Of a stretch of 41,212 nt of DNA, positions 1-10,201 are shown one piece after another. The position numbers and the translations under genes were made by a program. Origin of the DNA: Palsa-883 sp963847615. Lineage in GTDB: Bacteria > Pseudomonadota > Alphaproteobacteria > Acetobacterales > Acetobacteraceae. The stretch spans positions 1 through 41,212 of the forward strand of contig CAWKAN010000002.1 in NCBI GenBank assembly GCA_963847615.1. Reading direction: 5' to 3'. Below the pieces are notes generated by a model, which saw only the letters and a program-made list of their open reading frames with translations, did not search any database and had not been told where the DNA came from. The stretch's first letter is position 1. Every line of letters starts with the position of its first letter.

Positions 1-81
1 CAGAGGGATTCTCCGAATGCTGGGTGGCCATGTAGACTTCCCGCCGGACGACTGCATTCGGACTAGGTAGCCTGCGCTCCC

Positions 82-621
82 ATGTCAGACGTGACGCCAG
101 AGCTGTTGCGCACAGAACTTGAGAAACTGGCTGGCCAGAAGGCGCCGCTAGCGTCATTGCCGCCGGGCACAGCATGCACCTTGTTGGGTTCCGGCGGTGT
201 GGGCCTGGGGCACACGCAGCTGAATGAGCTCCTTCTTCTCCTCGGATTCGATCGGGTCTCTCGGAGCTTTTTCCAGTACTTGGTCCATGGTGAGACCAAG
301 TACGACCCATGGCAACCATCGCGTCATACGGGCATCTTCAAGAGGGCGTCTCTCGATTCCGAAAGACGGGTCTTGTTCTGTTTGGCAACGTCAAGTTCGC
401 ATTCAAGGAGCTGTCTCGCAGTGCAAACGAAGCTCGCTTGTCCCAGTATGTCCAGTTTCTTGGTCCGGTTGATGAGGCGTCGTTTCGCGGACGCCATGAG
501 CACGTTCTACCGATCGATCCCATTCCCCCGGACAAAACGTACCTTCTCGGCTATCTAGTGGAGCGAGAGCTGCAGAAACGACTAGAGCAGAATCCGGACA
601 ACACAGAGACAAGAACCGTGA
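82..621 (+). CDS. Hypothetical protein, frameshifted
   Basis: Not recognised. An ATG at 82 opens a plausible soluble protein (MSDVTPELLRTELEKLAGQ). Its frame gives way near 296-309 to a second frame that continues the same coding style (FGNVKFAFKELSRSANEAR, then PPDKTYLLGYLVERELQKR). The sequence stays protein-like to about 610, after which composition becomes erratic. The end is approximate: a further shift back to the first frame would stop at 619-621. There are no membrane segments or signal peptide. The indel fits the pattern of the next 12 kb, where nearly every gene is broken by small insertions or deletions. Confidence 0.4.
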
Positions 622-1014
622 CCGGAACCCATTCGTCGGTCCACTCCGTGTGGTGGTCGCACGGCTGGCATGGCAGTCGCTCGGTCGGCATCGCGTCGGC
701 GGCTGAGACAGAGCGACTGCACTCGGCTCGCATGCTACGGCTGAACACCACAACAAGACCTCCAGCACCGGTTCGACTCCGGTGGCTGGCAAGACTCCCC
801 TGGCCGTTGGCGCCTGTTCTGAAGCGCCGACCGTTCCTCTCGCAGCCTGCGCACACACACGACTTCGTCACTTGGGCGTTGATGTGGGGTCCGCACGCGA
901 ATACCCTTGTCGGTAAGGTGCTGGTTCTGCCTTCTCCGCGCCTGCCGCCCCGGGGAAGGAGCGACGCGGCCCACCTGCTCGACCGGCGCGGCCATTCGCG
1001 GGGAGGGGGACAAG
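622..1014. other. Intergenic stretch, no confident gene
   Basis: No convincing coding region is seen between the broken hypothetical gene and the secreted protease. A T-arm-like hairpin (stem ACCGG/CCGGT with loop TTCGACT, about 766-782) resembles the 3' end of a tRNA. No matching acceptor 5' strand or anticodon arm was found upstream. A purine-rich stretch at 1001-1010 probably serves as the ribosome binding site for the protease gene. Confidence 0.35.
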
Positions 1015-2265
1015 CTGAGACGACTGACGGCTCTGTTCGTGTTCATCCTGCTCATCGCCATCGCCGTGTTCGCGGGCGTGGCGGCGCCAGGCGCCGGCGC
1101 GGCCACGTCGCGCGTCGGCTCGCCGGTAGCGTGGACCTTCGCCTTCTACTGCAACTTCGACAACGATCTGCTGCCCTGCTGGTCGCAGTTCACCAAGGCG
1201 TTCCTGGCGCGCATGCCGGCAAACCCCCAGGTGCACATCGTGGCCATGGTCGATCGGCCGGGAGACAGCGGCACGACCCTCTATGAGCTCGGCGGCGGGG
1301 ACGGTCACCAAGGTCGCCAGCTTCCCCGAGAAGGACTTCGGCAGAGGCGCCACCTTCAAGTGGTTCATCCGGCAGATCCACGCCCGCTACCCGTCCACTC
1401 ACCTCGGGATCGGCGTTATCGACCACGGGTACGGCTGGCGCTACTTCTCCTGGGACTGCCACGTCGCAGGACGACATCACCATGCCCGAGATGCAGAGCG
1501 CCATCGCGGGCGCCGGAGTGCCCATCGACATCCTCTCCTTCGACGCCTGCAACATGGCCGACATCGCGGTCCTCTATCAGGCCGCGCTCACCCAGGCCGG
1601 CTCTCCTCCCACCAGCCTCGTGAAGTACGTCGTCGCCTCCGAGGAGGAGATCGAGATGGACGGCTTCCCCTACGACGTCGACCTCGCGCCGCTCGCCAAC
1701 GACCCGTCGCTCACTCCGCAGCAGGTGGCCGTCGACATGGTCGACGGCTACGCGCGCTACTACCTGGCGCGGCACTGCTTCGACTACGTCAGTCTGGGGG
1801 CCATCGACGTGGCCAAGATGGGCGCCGCCAAGGCCGACCTTCAGGCCTGGGTTGCCCGACTGAGGCTCGACCTGCCGGCGTTCAAGGCGCGCTACGACGC
1901 CGACCTGGCGGCCTGCATCTACGCCTGGGACTCGTGGCAGGTCGACCTGCCCGACCTCTGCGACAAGCTGGCCGCCGACCCGTTGATCACCGACCCTACA
2001 CTCAAGGCGCTGTCGGCGGCGGTCTCCGCCGACTGCAAGGGCGCCATGCTGAACCTGTGGTCCGGCTCGTACTCGGCTCAGTTCAAGGGCATGACGATTT
2101 GGTGGGGGACCGGCGGCGAGTGGCGCTACTACCGCCAGCGACTTCCAGCAGCAGGTCGCCTTCGGCGCCCCAGTGGCCAAGAACGGCGTGGGCTGGTATG
2201 CGTTCCTCAAGGCGTACAACAAAGCGTCGGGCTCGGGAGCGGAGGCTCGGCGCGTGTACCGGCGC
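1015..2265 (+). CDS. Secreted clostripain-like (C11) cysteine protease, frameshifted
   Basis: This is a clostripain-type peptidase (family C11; caspase-like fold), predicted to be exported. A hydrophobic signal peptide (LTALFVFILLIAIAVFAGVA) ends near the AGAAT site and is followed by WTFAFYCNFDNDL. The catalytic His lies in IDHGYGWRY (about 1418-1444) and the catalytic Cys in FDACNMADI (about 1540-1566), the two hallmark motifs of the family. The reading frame shifts at least three times (near 1290, 1465 and 2135). The start is uncertain: a CTG at 1015 follows GGGGAGGGGGA, and no ATG lies in a sensible place. No separate start is visible before the following repeat region, so protease and repeats may form one polypeptide. 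Confidence 0.65.
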
Positions 2266-3350
2266 GAGCCGCCGGTGAGCCACGGTGCTCCTGGCGCGAG
2301 CAGAGGCGCTCGGACGCGCTCTCAGCTGCGCAACCGAAGTCGCCACCGACGACGCTACGGCGCGACAGGTACAGCCTGACCGGCGTTGCGTTCACTGACG
2401 CACGGCACGGTTGGGCAGTGGGCTACAACGACGTCTCCGGCACCGCCATCATCCTGCGCACCGTCGATGGCGGCGCTCGCTGGAAGACCCACACCGACCC
2501 AGCCTGGTGCGCCTACGGCTTTGCCGGCATCAAGGCCGCTCGGCGCCAAGCATTTGTGGGCCGTGGGCAGCGAGCGTTGGCCTAACAGTTGGGCCGACAG
2601 CATCGTGGTGAGATCGACCGATGGCGGTGCGAGCTGGCCCATGCAGACCTCGCACACTTACCAGTTCTTGGCCTCGGTCGACTTCACCAGCTCGCGCAAC
2701 GGCTGGATCAGCGGCACCAACGGCGCCCTACTGCACACGACGGACGGTGGCGCTCACTGGGCGAGGGCGCGGACGTGGCGCGGCAGCAGCGACGACGACC
2801 TCTGGTCGGTCGACTTCACCGACGCGCGGCACGGTTGGGTCGTGGGCGGCAACGCCGCCACTATGACCGGCTTCATCCGCCGCACGACCGATGGCGGCCA
2901 GAGATGGACCCTGCAGCAGAGCGTTGCTGGCCACGTGCTCTACGGGCTCAAAGCGCCGGTCTGTGCCGTCGGCGGCGACCCGCTCGCCGGCAGCGGCATC
3001 GCCTACTACTCAGTCGACGGCGGCAAGACCTGGAATCTCTCTAGTGGCGTCCCGACCGACAAGTGTCTGTACGGTGTCACGAGCTCTCCCGGCGGCGCCC
3101 CCCTGTGGCTGGTCGGCACGCAGGGGCTCGTCATGACCAGCAGCGACGGCGGCGCCTACTGGACGGCCTGCGGGTCCACGTCGGTGGCTCGCGACCTCAC
3201 TGCAGCCTCGTTCACCAGCGCCAGAACGGCTGGGTCGTCGGGGACTGCAAGGAGATGCTCCACACGACCGACGGTGGCGCCAGTTGGCTGCGACCGTCGC
3301 CAACATCACTCGGGCGAGTGACCTGCGCCCCCAGAATCGATCCACGTTGA
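2266..3350 (+). CDS. YCF48/BNR-type repeat protein or C-terminal repeat domain of the C11 protease
   Basis: This stretch encodes about five YCF48-like (photosystem II assembly/BNR-related beta-propeller) repeats. Each follows the pattern VDFTDARHGWVVG...LLHTTDGGAHW. Units are visible around 2386-2500, 2605-2760, 2806-2920, 2990-3060 and 3130-3310. The frame changes near 2530 and 3220, and the last frame stops at 3348-3350. There is no clear start codon or ribosome binding site at the 5' end, which favours continuity with the upstream protease. Such propellers are common as C-terminal modules of exported proteins in Actinobacteriota and Chloroflexota; here the likely role is extracellular binding, but the ligand is unknown. 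Confidence 0.55.
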
Positions 3351-3835
3351 AGTCACGGTCTTCTCGGCCCGTGCATGGTCGGCACTGCGCCGGCGCGTCG
3401 AGATAACCGCCAGCACACGGCACCGTTTCACAGCCCAGACGCAACACGGGTATGTACTGGGCATGACCCAGCAGGGGCTGGGGCCATGTCGGTCGGCTGC
3501 GGTAGGTGGCCAGCGCCGTCACTGGCGTCCCTGGAAGCCCCCGGTGCCCGCTCTTCAGCACACCTCGGCAGCAGTGCAGAGCCACTGCGTCGTCCGCCGC
3601 AGTGGCTACGTGCGTTCCGGTCCTGACAGCCACGGCCTTGACAACCTGCGGCTGCGGGTGTACACGGTCTCCATACGGAACAGAACAGAGACTCGCACCA
3701 TAACGGTTGTGAGGAGGCTCTGATCCGTCGGCGGACTTAGCGGCCACCATTCACCGGCGGGGAGCCACTGGTGGAGCCGGCCCACGGGCCGGTCTTGGCG
3801 TTTTGTAGGGTCTGGGTCGCTTACTAGGGGGGGCC
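3351..3835. other. Intergenic leader region before the RCC1-repeat gene
   Basis: No gene is seen. The last 80 bases are GC-rich and structured: CCGGCC-CACG-GGCCGG forms a tetraloop hairpin at about 3776-3791. This is followed by a T-rich tract (GGCGTTTTGTAG) and then ACTAGGGGGGGCC just before the ATG at 3836. The hairpin plus T-run could be a terminator for upstream transcription or part of a 5' leader structure. It does not match a riboswitch class convincingly. Confidence 0.35.
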
Positions 3836-6800
3836 ATGTCACCGCTTCGCGCTCGTCGCTTCTCGTCATCCGTGCTTGTGGTTCGTCTGCTTCTCTGTGC
3901 GGCGATCGTCGTCGTGGCCGGGGCGCTGGCCGAGACGGCCGTCGCCGCCACCGGTGGCGGTGGTGGCGCTGGCAAGGTGCAGATCAAACCCCAGATCGCC
4001 GCGGCTACGCCCACACCGTAGCCCTCAAGAAGCGACGGCAGCCTCTGGACCCTGGGGACTGAATGACCACGGCCAGCTCGGCCAGGGCGACACCACGCTC
4101 GCGCACCAGCCCGACTCAGGTGGGCACTGACAATGACTGGGTGGCGGTGGCCTGCGGCAACTGGCACACCGTAGCCCTCAAGAGCGACGGCAGCCTCTGG
4201 ACCTGGGGAGTAATGACCACGGCGAGCTCGGCCTCTGCGACACGAGCAGATGCGCAGCAGCCCGACCCGGGTGGGCACTGACAATGACTGGGTGGCGGTG
4301 GCCGGCGGCTACATGCACACCGTGGCCCTCAAGAGCGACGGCAGCCTCTGGACCTGGGGCGACAACGACTAGGGCCAGCTCGGCCTGGGCACCTCACAGA
4401 CATGCCACCCCGACCCGGGTGGGCACCGACAACGACTGGGTGGCGGTGGCCTGCGGCACCTGGCAACCGTGGCCCTCAAGAGCGACGGCAGCCTCTGGGC
4501 CTGGGGCGACAACCACTGGGGCGAGCTCGGCCTGGGCGACACCACGCAGCGCACCAGCCCGATCCAGGTGGGCACTGACAGCACTGGGTGGCGGTGGCCT
4601 GCGGCGGCGAGCACACGGTGGCCCTGAAGAGCGACGGCAGCCTCTGGACCTGGGGCAGGAACGACGTCGGCCAGCTCGGCCTGGGCACCGCCGACACTGA
4701 CCGACATCACCCCGACCAGGTCGGCACTGACAACGACTGGACGGCGGTGGCCGTCGCCCGCGGCTGCCACACGGTGGCCCTCAAGAGCGACGGCAGCCTC
4801 TGGGCCTGGGGCGATAACGCCCAAGGCCAGCTCGGCCTGGGCGACACCACGCAGCGCAGCAGCCCGACCCAGGTGGGCACCGACAACGACTGGCCGGCGG
4901 TGGCCTGCGGCTACACTACACCCTGGCCCTGAAGAGCGACGGCAGCCTCTGGGCCTGGGGCGACAACACGCGACGGCCAGCTCGGCCTGGGCGACACGAC
5001 GAACGCTCGTCGCCGATCGGTCGGTGCCGGGCGGCACCTGGACTGGACGCCGCCGTCGCCTGCGGCGGCTGCCACACCGTGGCCTCTGGCCAGGACGGCA
5101 GCCTCTGGGCCTGGGGCGGCAACGACGACGGCCAGCTCGGCCTGGGCGACACCAAGCGACAGGCTGCACCCCGACCCAGGTGGGCAGCGACAGCGACTGG
5201 GCGGCCGTCTCCTGCGGCGGCGGCCACACCCTGGCCCTCAAGAGGGACGGCAGCCTCTGGGCCTGGGGCGACAACGACTACGGCCAGCTCGGCCTGGGCG
5301 ACACCACGAGCAGCAACAGCCCCGACCCAGGTCGGCAGCGCCAGCGACTGGGCGGCCGTCGCCTGCGGCGGCACTACACCCTGGCCCTCAAGAGCGACGG
5401 CAGCCTCTGGGCCTGGGGCGACAACCAGACGGCCAGCTCGGCCTGGGCGACACCACGAACAGGCACACCCCGACCCAGGTCGGCAGCTGCCAGCGACTGG
5501 GCGGCCGTCTCCTGCGGCGACTGACCACACCCTGGCCCTCAAGAGGGACGGCAGCCTCTGGGCCTGGGGCGACAACGACTACGGCCAGCTCGGCCTGGGC
5601 GACACCACCGACAGGCACACCCCGACCCAGGTCGGCAGCGCCAACGACTGGGCGGCCGTCGCCTGCGGCTACGGCCACACCCTGGCCCTCAAGAGGGACG
5701 GCAGCCTCTGGGCCTGGGGCGACAACGACTACGGCCAGCTCGGCCTGGGCGATACCACGAACAGGCACAGCCCCGACCCAGGTCGGCACTGCCAGCGACT
5801 GGGCGGCCGTGGCCTGCGGCGACTAGCACACCCTGGCCCTGAAGAGGGACGGCAGCCTCTGGGCCTGGGGCGACAACAGTCGGCCAGCTCGGCCTGGGCG
5901 ACACCACGACAGGCACAGCCCGACCCGGGTCGGCACGCCAACGACTGGGCGGCCGCTGGCCTGCGGCGACTCCACACCCTGGCCCTCAAGAGCGACGGCA
6001 GCCTCTGGGCCTGGGGCTACAACAGCTACGGCCAGCTCGGCCTGGGCGACACACGACAGCGCACGTCGCCGACAGCGGTGCCGCCGGTGATCGGTTCGCT
6101 GACCTCCACGACGCACCCGAACACGGCCTACTACGCCAGCAACGCCCCGCTCTTAGCTGGACGGCGAGCGACGTGACCGCGTGGGGGTACGCCGACGTGC
6201 TCGACCAGACAGCCGACACGGTGCCCGACGCAACGATCGACACCACGGCGACCAGCACCTCGTTTGCGGGCCTGGCCGACGGTGTCTGGTACTTCCACCT
6301 GCGCGCCTGTAACCCGGCGGGCACTGGAGTGCGACGACCAGCTACACGATCCGCATCGACACCACCAAGCCCGAGACACCGACGACGCCCCCTCAGGCTG
6401 GCACTGCGAGGACGTGACGGTGCATCTATCGGCCTCCGACACGGGCGGCTCGGGCGTCGATTTCACTGAGTACAAACTCGACGGCGGTGACTGGACGACG
6501 GGCACCGAGGTCACGGTCGCGGCGCCACCGGAGGGAACCAACAACGGCGACCACGTGCTCCGCTACCGCTCTTACGACCTCGCCGGCAATCTGGAAGAGG
6601 CGCAGACCTGCCACGTGCAGATCGACACCTCGGCGCCGCAGACGACAGACGATGCGCCCGCTGGCTGGGTCAACGCTCCGCTGACGGTGACCCTCTGGGC
6701 TTCTGACGCCGGCTGTGGCGTGTTGCAGACCCAGTACCGCCTGGACGGAGGAGGCTGGCGGCGCGGCACGAGCGTAGTCATCGCCGCGCCTGCCAATCCG

Positions 6801-8219
6801 CCAACGACGGCCTCCACACCATCGACTACCGCTCGCTGGACGGGCTGCTCAACATCGAAGCGACACGCACCTGCCGGGTGAAGGTCGACACCACCAAGCC
6901 CGTGACGACCGACGATGCCCCCCCGGGCTGGCAGGACCACTCCGTGACCGTCACCCTTTCGGCCACTGACAGCGTCGGCTCGGGCGTGGCCTTAACAGAG
7001 TACAAGCTCGACGACGCCCCCGACTGGACGACCTACAAAGAGCCCGTCGAGATTACAGCCGAGGGCGACCACAGCCTCACCTACCGCTCTACCGACAACG
7101 CCACGAACACCGAGGACGCCCAGACCTGCCACGTCCAGATCGACCTGCCGCCCTCGGGCACCTTGGCCATCAACGGCGGCGACCCCTACACCGACTCCAG
7201 CGTCGCCACCCTGGACTCGTCCGTGACCGACTACAGCGCTCTGGAGATGCGCTTCCGAGACGCCGGCGGCATTCGGAGCGACTGGGAGTCCTCTGCGGCT
7301 ACGAAGGCCTGGACGCTGCCTTCGGGGGAATGGCCCCAAGACGGTCGAGGCCCAGTACCGCGACGCGGTCGGCAACGTGCTGGCTCTCTCCGACGACATC
7401 GTCCTCGACACGGTCAACCCCGTGACGAGCGACGACGCCCCCTCAGGCTGGGTCGACCACGCTGTGGCCGTCACCCTTTCGGCCACTGACAGCGTCGGCT
7501 CGGGCGTGGCCTTAACAGAGTACAAGCTCGACGATGCCCCCGACTGGACGACCTACACAGAGCCGGTGGAAATCAGCGCCGAGGGCGACCACAGCCTCAC
7601 CTACCGCTCTACCGACAACGCCACGAACACCGAGGACGCCCAGACCCGCCACGTGAAGATCGACACCAGTGCGCCGATCACCAGCGACAATACCGACGGC
7701 CTCGGGTACTGAACGCTTCGCTCCTCAAGCTGACGCCAAGCGACACCGGCGGCTCCGGTGTGGACGGCCACCGAGTACCGCATCGACGGCGGCCCCTGGC
7801 AGAGCGGCACCGGCTGCGTGCTGCGCATCCGGCACAGACACTGTCCCGGTGGTCTGGGACCAATGGGGCCCACACGGTCCAGTTCTTCTCGACCGACGCG
7901 GCCGGTAACAGCGAGGCGATTGTCAGCCGGTACGGTGCTCCTCGACAACCGTCCGCCCCTGACCTCCGACGACGCCCCACTCGACCCGCAGACCAGCGGA
8001 CGTGACCGTCGATTTGACTGCCGCAGACGGCCTCTCCGGTGTGGCCCACACCTACTACTGGCTTGACCAGGGACCCTGGCTGGAGGGCAACGAGGTGCTG
8101 GTCGCTGCGCCGGCTGACGGCTCTGGCAACGGCGAGCACGCCATCTGGTACTACTCGACCGACAACGCTGGCAACGTCGAGGCCGAGCGGTCCTGCACGG
8201 TGACCATCGACGTGCCCTA
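3836..8219 (+). CDS. Giant secreted RCC1-repeat / OmpL47-Ig-like repeat protein, heavily frameshifted
   Basis: The ATG at 3836 follows a strong purine tract (AGGGGGGG) and starts a signal peptide with an RR pair and the core SSSVLVVRLLLCAAIVVVAGA. About 14 RCC1-type repeats follow (4000-6090) with the pattern HTVALKSDGSLWTWG-DN-YGQLGLGDTT-PTQVGTDNDWVAVACG, predicted to form one or two seven-bladed propellers. After these come an FN3-like unit (about 6090-6350) and several Ig-like repeats of the OmpL47 type (TTDDAPSGW...VTLSATDSVGSGVALTEYKLD...GDHSLTYRSTDNATNTEDAQT) up to the TAG at 8217-8219. Restored, it would be about 1,450 residues. The frame changes more than a dozen times and two TAG codons replace a repeat-conserved Tyr. 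Signal peptide and repeats suggest a cell-surface or extracellular adhesin-like role. It may be a pseudogene or error-rich sequence. Confidence 0.7.
4020..6060 (+). repeat. Tandem RCC1-encoding repeats, about 14 units of ~150 bp
   Basis: The core GACGGCAGCCTCTGG recurs about every 150 bp (near 4033, 4183, 4336, 4482, 4631, 4786, 4938, 5095, 5245, 5396, 5548, 5700, 5850 and 5995). Units at 5200-6000 are most alike at the DNA level, which suggests recent expansion or gene conversion. Each unit encodes about 50 residues, one RCC1 blade. Such repeats are prone to assembly collapse, which may explain part of the indel load. Confidence 0.8.
6950..7145 (+). repeat. Direct repeat, copy 1 (Ig-like domain coding)
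   Basis: This segment is nearly identical to 7470-7665 (offset 520 bp), including long identical runs from GTCACCCTTTCGG through the LTYRSTDNATNTEDAQT codons. The copies encode two OmpL47-like domains. They are separated by a different module (GTLAINGGDPYTDSSVATL), so the duplicated unit is a two-domain block rather than a simple tandem repeat. Confidence 0.75.
7470..7665 (+). repeat. Direct repeat, copy 2 (Ig-like domain coding)
   Basis: This is the second copy of the block at 6950-7145. Differences are few and mostly synonymous or conservative (KEPVEITAEG versus TEPVEISAEG), consistent with a recent internal duplication within the surface protein gene. Confidence 0.75.
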
Positions 8220-8242
8220 GGGATGGCGAGCCCTGCGGCTGA

Positions 8243-8279
8243 GGGTGTGGGGCGGGGCGGTACGCCCCTGCCCACAACC
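8243..8279 (+). terminator. GC-rich hairpin after the RCC1/OmpL47 gene
   Basis: GGGTGTGGGGCGGGGCG, a three-base loop and CGCCCCTGCCCACA-ACCC form a long stem with two internal mismatches, starting 24 bases after the stop at 8219. There is no T-run, as is common for high-GC organisms, so termination is inferred from the position. Confidence 0.5.
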
Positions 8280-8495
8280 CCTGGTCGGCCTCGCCGATTG
8301 CGGTACCACCCGAGCTGGTAGGGACGGTGCGGAGAGACGTGGCGCCTGCGGGCAGGTTCGCTTGCCGACGGAATGCCGACAAGACGCCTCACCACGGCCC
8401 GACACGGCTGAACACAGCCCATCACAGAGCCTGCCCAGAACCTTGGACTGTGCAGCACCATCGCACATGAGCGGCACCGCCCGTCACGCCTGCCT

Positions 8496-8545
8496 CAGGT
8501 TTCCTAAACCTGGTGTCGCAGGTTCGATTCCTGCCGGGGGCACCA
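8496..8545 (+). tRNA. 3' half of tRNA-Arg(CCT), probable att core
   Basis: Anticodon stem CAGGT (8496-8500), loop TTCCTAA with anticodon CCT (8503-8505) and stem ACCTG (8508-8512) are followed by variable bases GTGTC. Then come the T-arm GCAGG-TTCGATT-CCTGC (8518-8534), acceptor 3' strand CGGGGGC (8535-8541), discriminator A and an encoded CCA (8543-8545). Upstream there is no GCCCCCG acceptor strand and no standard D-arm, so only the 3' half is present. Many integrative elements target tRNA genes and leave a 3'-end duplication, and an integrase tail lies directly downstream. An alternative is a complete gene whose 5' half is corrupted. Confidence 0.7.
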
Positions 8546-8784
8546 CTTTAGGCCTGCAAACAGGCGTGTTCTGACTCTTGCTTTCGTGTAGTGTCGCCCC
8601 GAAAAGGCCAAGATGCCGACATTCTGCTGCCGCGACGCACGCTCACGAGGGCACACAGAAGAATACAGAGCAGCACCTTCGGCGGGGGTCGCTGGTCTGA
8701 GACGTTGCTGCGGCGTGAGGACCAGCCCGGCGATTAGCGCCGCCGCCTCCTCCTGCATCGCCGGGATGGCGTGTGTAGGTCTTC
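8504..8784 (-). pseudogene. Tyrosine integrase C-terminal remnant 1
   Basis: On the minus strand the sequence reads THAIPAMQEEAAALIAGLV, the extreme C-terminus of phage-type tyrosine recombinases (DTYSHAIPAMQEEAA... just after the catalytic Tyr). It then runs on out of the gene through the tRNA 3' end, giving the characteristic CPRQESNLRHQV read-through peptide. A two-base deletion lies in the TYSHA codons, and nothing of the catalytic domain remains upstream, where the sigma-factor gene lies on the opposite strand. A second copy of the same tail is at 10241-10327. Confidence 0.65.
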
Positions 8785-8865
8785 GGCGTCGCGCCTGCAG
8801 ATCGCGTTCTGTGACACACTTCTCGCGCTGGCGTCATACTAGCAGATGTGAGACGCGATCCGGAC

Positions 8866-9406
8866 ATGACAGACGGACGCCGAGCTTCTCAGGGCAAACG
8901 ACGCCGATGCCTTCACCGAGCTCTACGACCGCTCACGTCGGGCAGATCCACGCCTGGGCCCGAGCGCCGGGTCGGCGAGCATGCCGCCGACCTGACCGCC
9001 GAGGTCTTCGCCCGCGCCCGGCTTGCCCGGCGGCGCTTCCGTGACGACGGCGACGGCTCGGCAGCCCCTGGCTGTTCGGCATCGCCGGGAACGTCCTGCG
9101 GCGAGTCGCTCCGTAGGCGCGAGGTGGAGTCGCGGGCGCGACGCAGGCTCGGCCTGCCGCTTGAGCTCGCAGCCGACGACGGCCTCGAGGGCGTCGAGGA
9201 GCGGCTCTCGCTGCCGGAGGCGGCCCTGCGAGCGGTCCGCGATCTGCCGGCCGGCGAGCGCGAGATCCTCACCTGCGGGTCGTCGAGGAACGTCCCTACT
9301 GGGAGATCGCCGAGCGCCTCGGCTGCTCTGACAGGCCGCCCGTCTGCGCGTCTCACGCGCCCTGCGTCGACTCCACGCCACCTTTGAAGGGGAGGGAGGA
9401 TCATGA
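8866..9406 (+). CDS. ECF-type RNA polymerase sigma factor, frameshifted
   Basis: With several indels bridged, the product reads MTD-DAELLRANDADAFTELYDR, then VGEHAADLTAEVFARA (sigma region 2), RRFRDDGDG, LFGIAGNVLRR, and LPAGEREILTLRVVEE...YWEIAERLGCSEQAARLRVSRALRRLHATFEGEGGS (region 4 helix-turn-helix). This is the layout of a small ECF sigma factor that directs transcription of a specific regulon. The ATG at 8866 is preferred, though a GTG at 8848 is possible. The stop TGA (9404-9406) overlaps the ATG of the next gene (9403), indicating translational coupling with a likely partner or anti-sigma protein. Frameshifts lie near 8874, 8925-8960, 9070-9110 and 9270-9330. Confidence 0.7.
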
Positions 9407-10171
9407 ACAACCAGACATCCCACAAAGCCTGCGGGTCTACCGCGGTCAGCTCCGCGAGGCCGTCGCGCGCGACCTCACGCCGACCACATGGCCCGTGACG
9501 GTCCTTGCGCGTCTCCGGCGGCGTCCGCCGCGTGGCGCTGTCGGTCGGCGCGGCTGCACTGGCCGTCGCAGTGGCCGTCGTGCTCGTCACCAGTCTGAGC
9601 GCCCCGGTCGCCTCCGCCGACGCCGCCATCCTGCGCGACGTGGCCGCTGCGCTGACGCCGCCGGCGGGCACGATCCTCCACGAGACGGGGACCTTCAGCC
9701 TGCCCGGCCAGGCGGCGCAGTCCTTCGAGCTCTGGGCGCAGGCCGACTCCCCGTACACGGTCGGCGGCGAGGTCGGCCCGGTCGGCGGCGCCGTCTCGGG
9801 CCACCACGCCGGAACCACAGCAGCGCCACGCGACCGGCGGTCCACGGCGACAGCCCCGACACCGACCATGCGCCCCTCGACGCGGCGAAGACGCTCCGCG
9901 CCCTCGTGCAGTCGGGGAACGCCAGTGTCGTCGGCAGCACGACGATCGACGGCGTCGCGGCCTACGAGCTGCGGTCAGCGGCGCTCCCGCCGCCACCCTC
10001 GACGGCACGGCCTACGTCGCCCAGAGCGACTACCGGCCGCTCCTCATCCAGACCACGAACGGCGAGACGATCAGCTATTCGACCTACGAGTACCTGCCGG
10101 ACACGCCGGCCAACCTGGCGCAGCTGGGCATCCCTGCCCAGCCCTCGGCCAGTCCGTCGCCCGGCGACTGA
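9403..10171 (+). CDS. Membrane-anchored protein coupled to the ECF sigma factor (anti-sigma-like), frameshifted
   Basis: The start overlaps the sigma-factor stop (ATGA). The N-terminal part (DIPQSLRVYRGQLREAVARDL) is cytoplasmic and is followed by one transmembrane helix (RVALSVGAAALAVAVAVVLV). An extracytoplasmic domain (SAPVASADAAILRDVAAALTPPAGTILHE through TLRALVQSGNASVVG) ends with PAQPSASPSPGD and TGA at 10169-10171. The layout is that of a membrane-bound sigma-factor partner with a lipoprotein-carrier-like outer domain. No zinc-binding anti-sigma motif (HxxxCxxC) is seen, so the anti-sigma role rests on gene order and topology. At least three frameshifts occur (near 9420, 9800 and 9980). 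Confidence 0.55.
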
Positions 10172-10201
10172 CCGTTCACGCTCCGAGATCCCATTGGTGC
10201 C

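Larger units (their letters stand above)
8220..8845. other. Former integration site: terminator, tRNA 3' half and integrase tail
   Basis: This stretch has no intact gene. It holds the terminator hairpin (8243-8279), the 3' half of tRNA-Arg(CCT) (8496-8545) and, immediately after it on the opposite strand, the C-terminal remnant of a tyrosine integrase (to about 8784). That order is the signature of one end of an integrated element. Confidence 0.6.

Noticed and set aside
761..791. T-arm-like hairpin suggesting a tRNA 3' end
   Set aside because: No matching acceptor strand, anticodon arm or D-arm could be found upstream, so a tRNA gene is not supported.
3750..3835. Possible cobalamin or c-di-GMP riboswitch before the RCC1 gene
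   Set aside because: Only short fragments (GCCACTG, CCACGGG) match; the conserved order of elements of either class is not present.
4020..6060. Regular repeats that might be a CRISPR array
   Set aside because: The period is about 150 bp, repeats are coding, and both repeat and spacer encode RCC1 blades.
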